From NCBI GenBank assembly GCA_021821465.1, contig JAKACM010000011.1, positions 1 to 64,000 on the forward strand: DNA of 64,000 nt, given 5' to 3'. The position numbers and the translations under genes are program-made. The stretch is from Bacillota bacterium (lineage in GTDB: Bacteria; Bacillota; Sulfobacillia; Sulfobacillales; Sulfobacillaceae). The notes under the pieces are model-generated. The model did no database searches and was not told where the DNA came from. It saw only the letters and a program-made list of their open reading frames with translations. Numbering within the stretch: position 1 is the stretch's first letter; the number at the start of each line of letters is the position of its first letter. Of the stretch, positions 62,571 through 64,000 are shown one piece after another.

Positions 62571-64000
62571 ATGCGCCCAATGCGGGAAATTTTACGGTTG
62601 TATCATGAACAGCATGACCGTTGTCGAACCATTAGCCGGAGTCTCATGATTTCGCATGTGGCGGTCAAAAAAGTCGTGGATCGGGCTCAGGCAGCGGGAT
62701 ATACGTGGCCTTTAGATCCCGAGTGCACAGACAAGGTGTTGGATCAGGCCTGATATCCCCATCCCCAAGGCCGGCCGCTAAAGCGGCCGGAACCGGATTG
62801 GAGTGCCATTCATCGTGAATTGGCACGCAAAGACGTGACCTTGTCGCTATTGTGGCTGGAATATCAGCAACAGTGGCCGGATGGTTATCAATACACGCCG
62901 TGTTGTGCGCACTACGATCATTGGTGTCAAACCTTGGATAGCGTGCTGCGACACCACTATACTCCCGGCGACAAAATGTTCGTCGATTATGCCGGGGTCA
63001 CCATGCCCATTCATGATGCGGTGACGGGTGGCCATTTTGCTGCTCAGATCTTTGTGGCCACCTTAGGCGCCAGCAACTATACGTTTGTGGAAGTGCAACC
63101 GGATCAGAGTCTGGCATCATGGATTCAAGGCCCTGTGCATGCCGTGGAAGCCTTTCAGGGAGTGCCCCTGGTCGTCGTACCGGACAATTTGCGGAGCGGT
63201 GTGGCCCACTCGGATCGGTATGAACCCGTGTTGACGGTGACCTACCAAGAGTGGGCACATCACGACCATACCACGATTTTACCGGCTCGGGTCCACAAAC
63301 CGAAAGACAAAGCCCCCGTGGAAACACCTGTCAAAATTGTGGAACACCAGGTGTTGGGGCCCTTACGCCATCAGACCTTTTTCTCCCTGGCCGAAGCCAA
63401 TCGGGCCGTGCAGATTTTGGTGGATCAGCTCAATCACCAACCCTTTCAAAAGATCCCAGGCAGCCGATGGGAGCACTGGGACCAAGAGGAACGGCCGGCT
63501 TTGCAGGCCTTACCGTCTCAGCGCTATGCATTGGCCGAATGGCGGCATGCTCGCGTGCCTATGGACTACCACGTGGAAGTGCTGGGATCTTATTATCGTG
63601 TTCCTTATCGGTTGGTGCATGCCATCGTTGACGTCCGCATGACCACGACAACCGTGGAAGTCTTTTTTGATCACGAACGCGTCGCGAGTCATCTCCGGGC
63701 CACTCGATCCGCGATGTGGGTGACCGATCCTCATCATCGGCCTCCCCATCATCAAGCCGTGTTAGACTGGACTCCCGAGCGCTTTCACGGATGGGCCACC
63801 CAGTTTGGGCCGGCTACCACCCAGATCATTGATCAGATTTTATCCACGGTAATGTATCCTGAAGACAATTATCGCCGCTGCTTAGGTATTTTGCAAGGTC
63901 TCGGTCATCACTATGGCCCGGCTACCGTTGAAGCCGCGGCCGTGCAGGCGGTGGCCGCTCAGGTTTTTTCGTACCGGGGTCTCAAGCATTGGTGCGAACA
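62571..64000 (+). pseudogene. istA: IS21-family transposase IstA with in-frame stop, truncated by the window
   Basis: The ATG at 62571 follows AAAAAGGAGG. An N-terminal helix-turn-helix (TISRSLMISHVAVKKVVDRAQ) is followed by TGA at codon 61 (62751-62753), where the family usually has a Leu/Phe-Tyr-Pro run. In the same frame the protein then stays open for 415 codons to the window end: WSAIHRELARKDVTLSLLWLEY, the DDE core FVDYAGVTM (first Asp), VVVPDNLRSGV (second Asp), PKDKAPVETPV (Glu), and a C-terminal beta-barrel region. Only the one stop blocks it, so the copy died recently or is rescued by read-through or a second start. Confidence 0.85.

Larger units (their letters stand above)
62360..64000 (+). 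mobile_element. IS21-family insertion sequence, left end and istA; runs off the window
   Basis: The element begins near TGTATATTTCGG at 62360, with five tandem repeats, followed by istA. The helper ATPase istB is expected to the right of the window. It is inserted in the older dead IS, so the two are nested. Confidence 0.75.

Noticed and set aside
62751-62753. TGA decoded as an amino acid genome-wide
   Set aside because: Many intact genes here end in TGA with overlapping ATGA starts (for example 707, 24255, 35617), so TGA is a normal stop.

Overview
The window looks like an accessory-rich stretch of chromosome from a thermoacidophilic or soil Bacillota, most like Sulfobacillus. I infer this from protein style, moderate GC, strong AAGGAGG-type ribosome sites, frequent GTG/TTG starts, and the mix of peptide transporters, sulfur genes and IS debris. 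No rRNA, tRNA or CRISPR array was seen.

Layout. 0-9 kb: a TetR-type regulator with a degraded 5' end beside a YbfB/YjiJ exporter, an unknown gene, a universal stress protein/MFS pair, a lipoprotein and a methyltransferase. 8.9-12.9 kb: a Tat-exported molybdopterin oxidoreductase with a TorD-type chaperone. 13.5-17.5 kb: a tight assimilatory sulfate operon (cysI, APS-type cysH, sat, siroheme synthase). 17.8-25 kb: a frameshifted MFS gene, a pRiA4b ORF-3-like protein, an orphan peptide-binding lipoprotein and hicAB with a broken toxin. 25.5-34.5 kb: dienelactone hydrolase and acyl-CoA ligase, then a zone of decay: a dead IS with intact 9-bp target duplication, a ridA pseudogene, an NCS1 permease pseudogene and a fragment of a peptide-binding protein.

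34.7-46.0 kb is a nine-gene minus-strand cluster that probably salvages cell-wall sugars and peptides: PHP/DUF3604 protein, oligopeptide-binding lipoprotein, two permeases, AmiE-like serine hydrolase, beta-propeller glycosidase-like protein, a fusion of a reduced GH3-like region to MurNAc-6-P etherase (MurQ), a ROK repressor and a double-GNAT protein. A nearly identical 19-bp AT-rich motif lies upstream of the first gene and again upstream of the glycosidase, and is a good candidate operator for the ROK protein. No ATPase subunit is encoded nearby.

46.5-53 kb: a secreted phospholipase D-like protein, a second orphan peptide-binding lipoprotein, an Rpn nuclease and a decayed IscB that has lost RuvC-III. 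53.0-59.1 kb: a likely sulfolactate pathway (SuyAB, Ldh/ComC-type dehydrogenase, a decayed SerA/SlcC-type dehydrogenase, sodium/solute symporter with DUF3311 partner, GntR/FadR regulator) with a visible promoter and two TGGTnnnACCA-type operators. It would release sulfite and pyruvate, and the sulfite could feed the cysI product. 60-64 kb: a multiply broken glutamic (G1) peptidase gene, a Tn3-type transposase scrap, a second copy of the dead IS, and an IS21-family element with five 23-bp terminal repeats and an in-frame stop in istA, running off the window. The contrast between intact metabolic operons and many freshly broken genes is the main theme.
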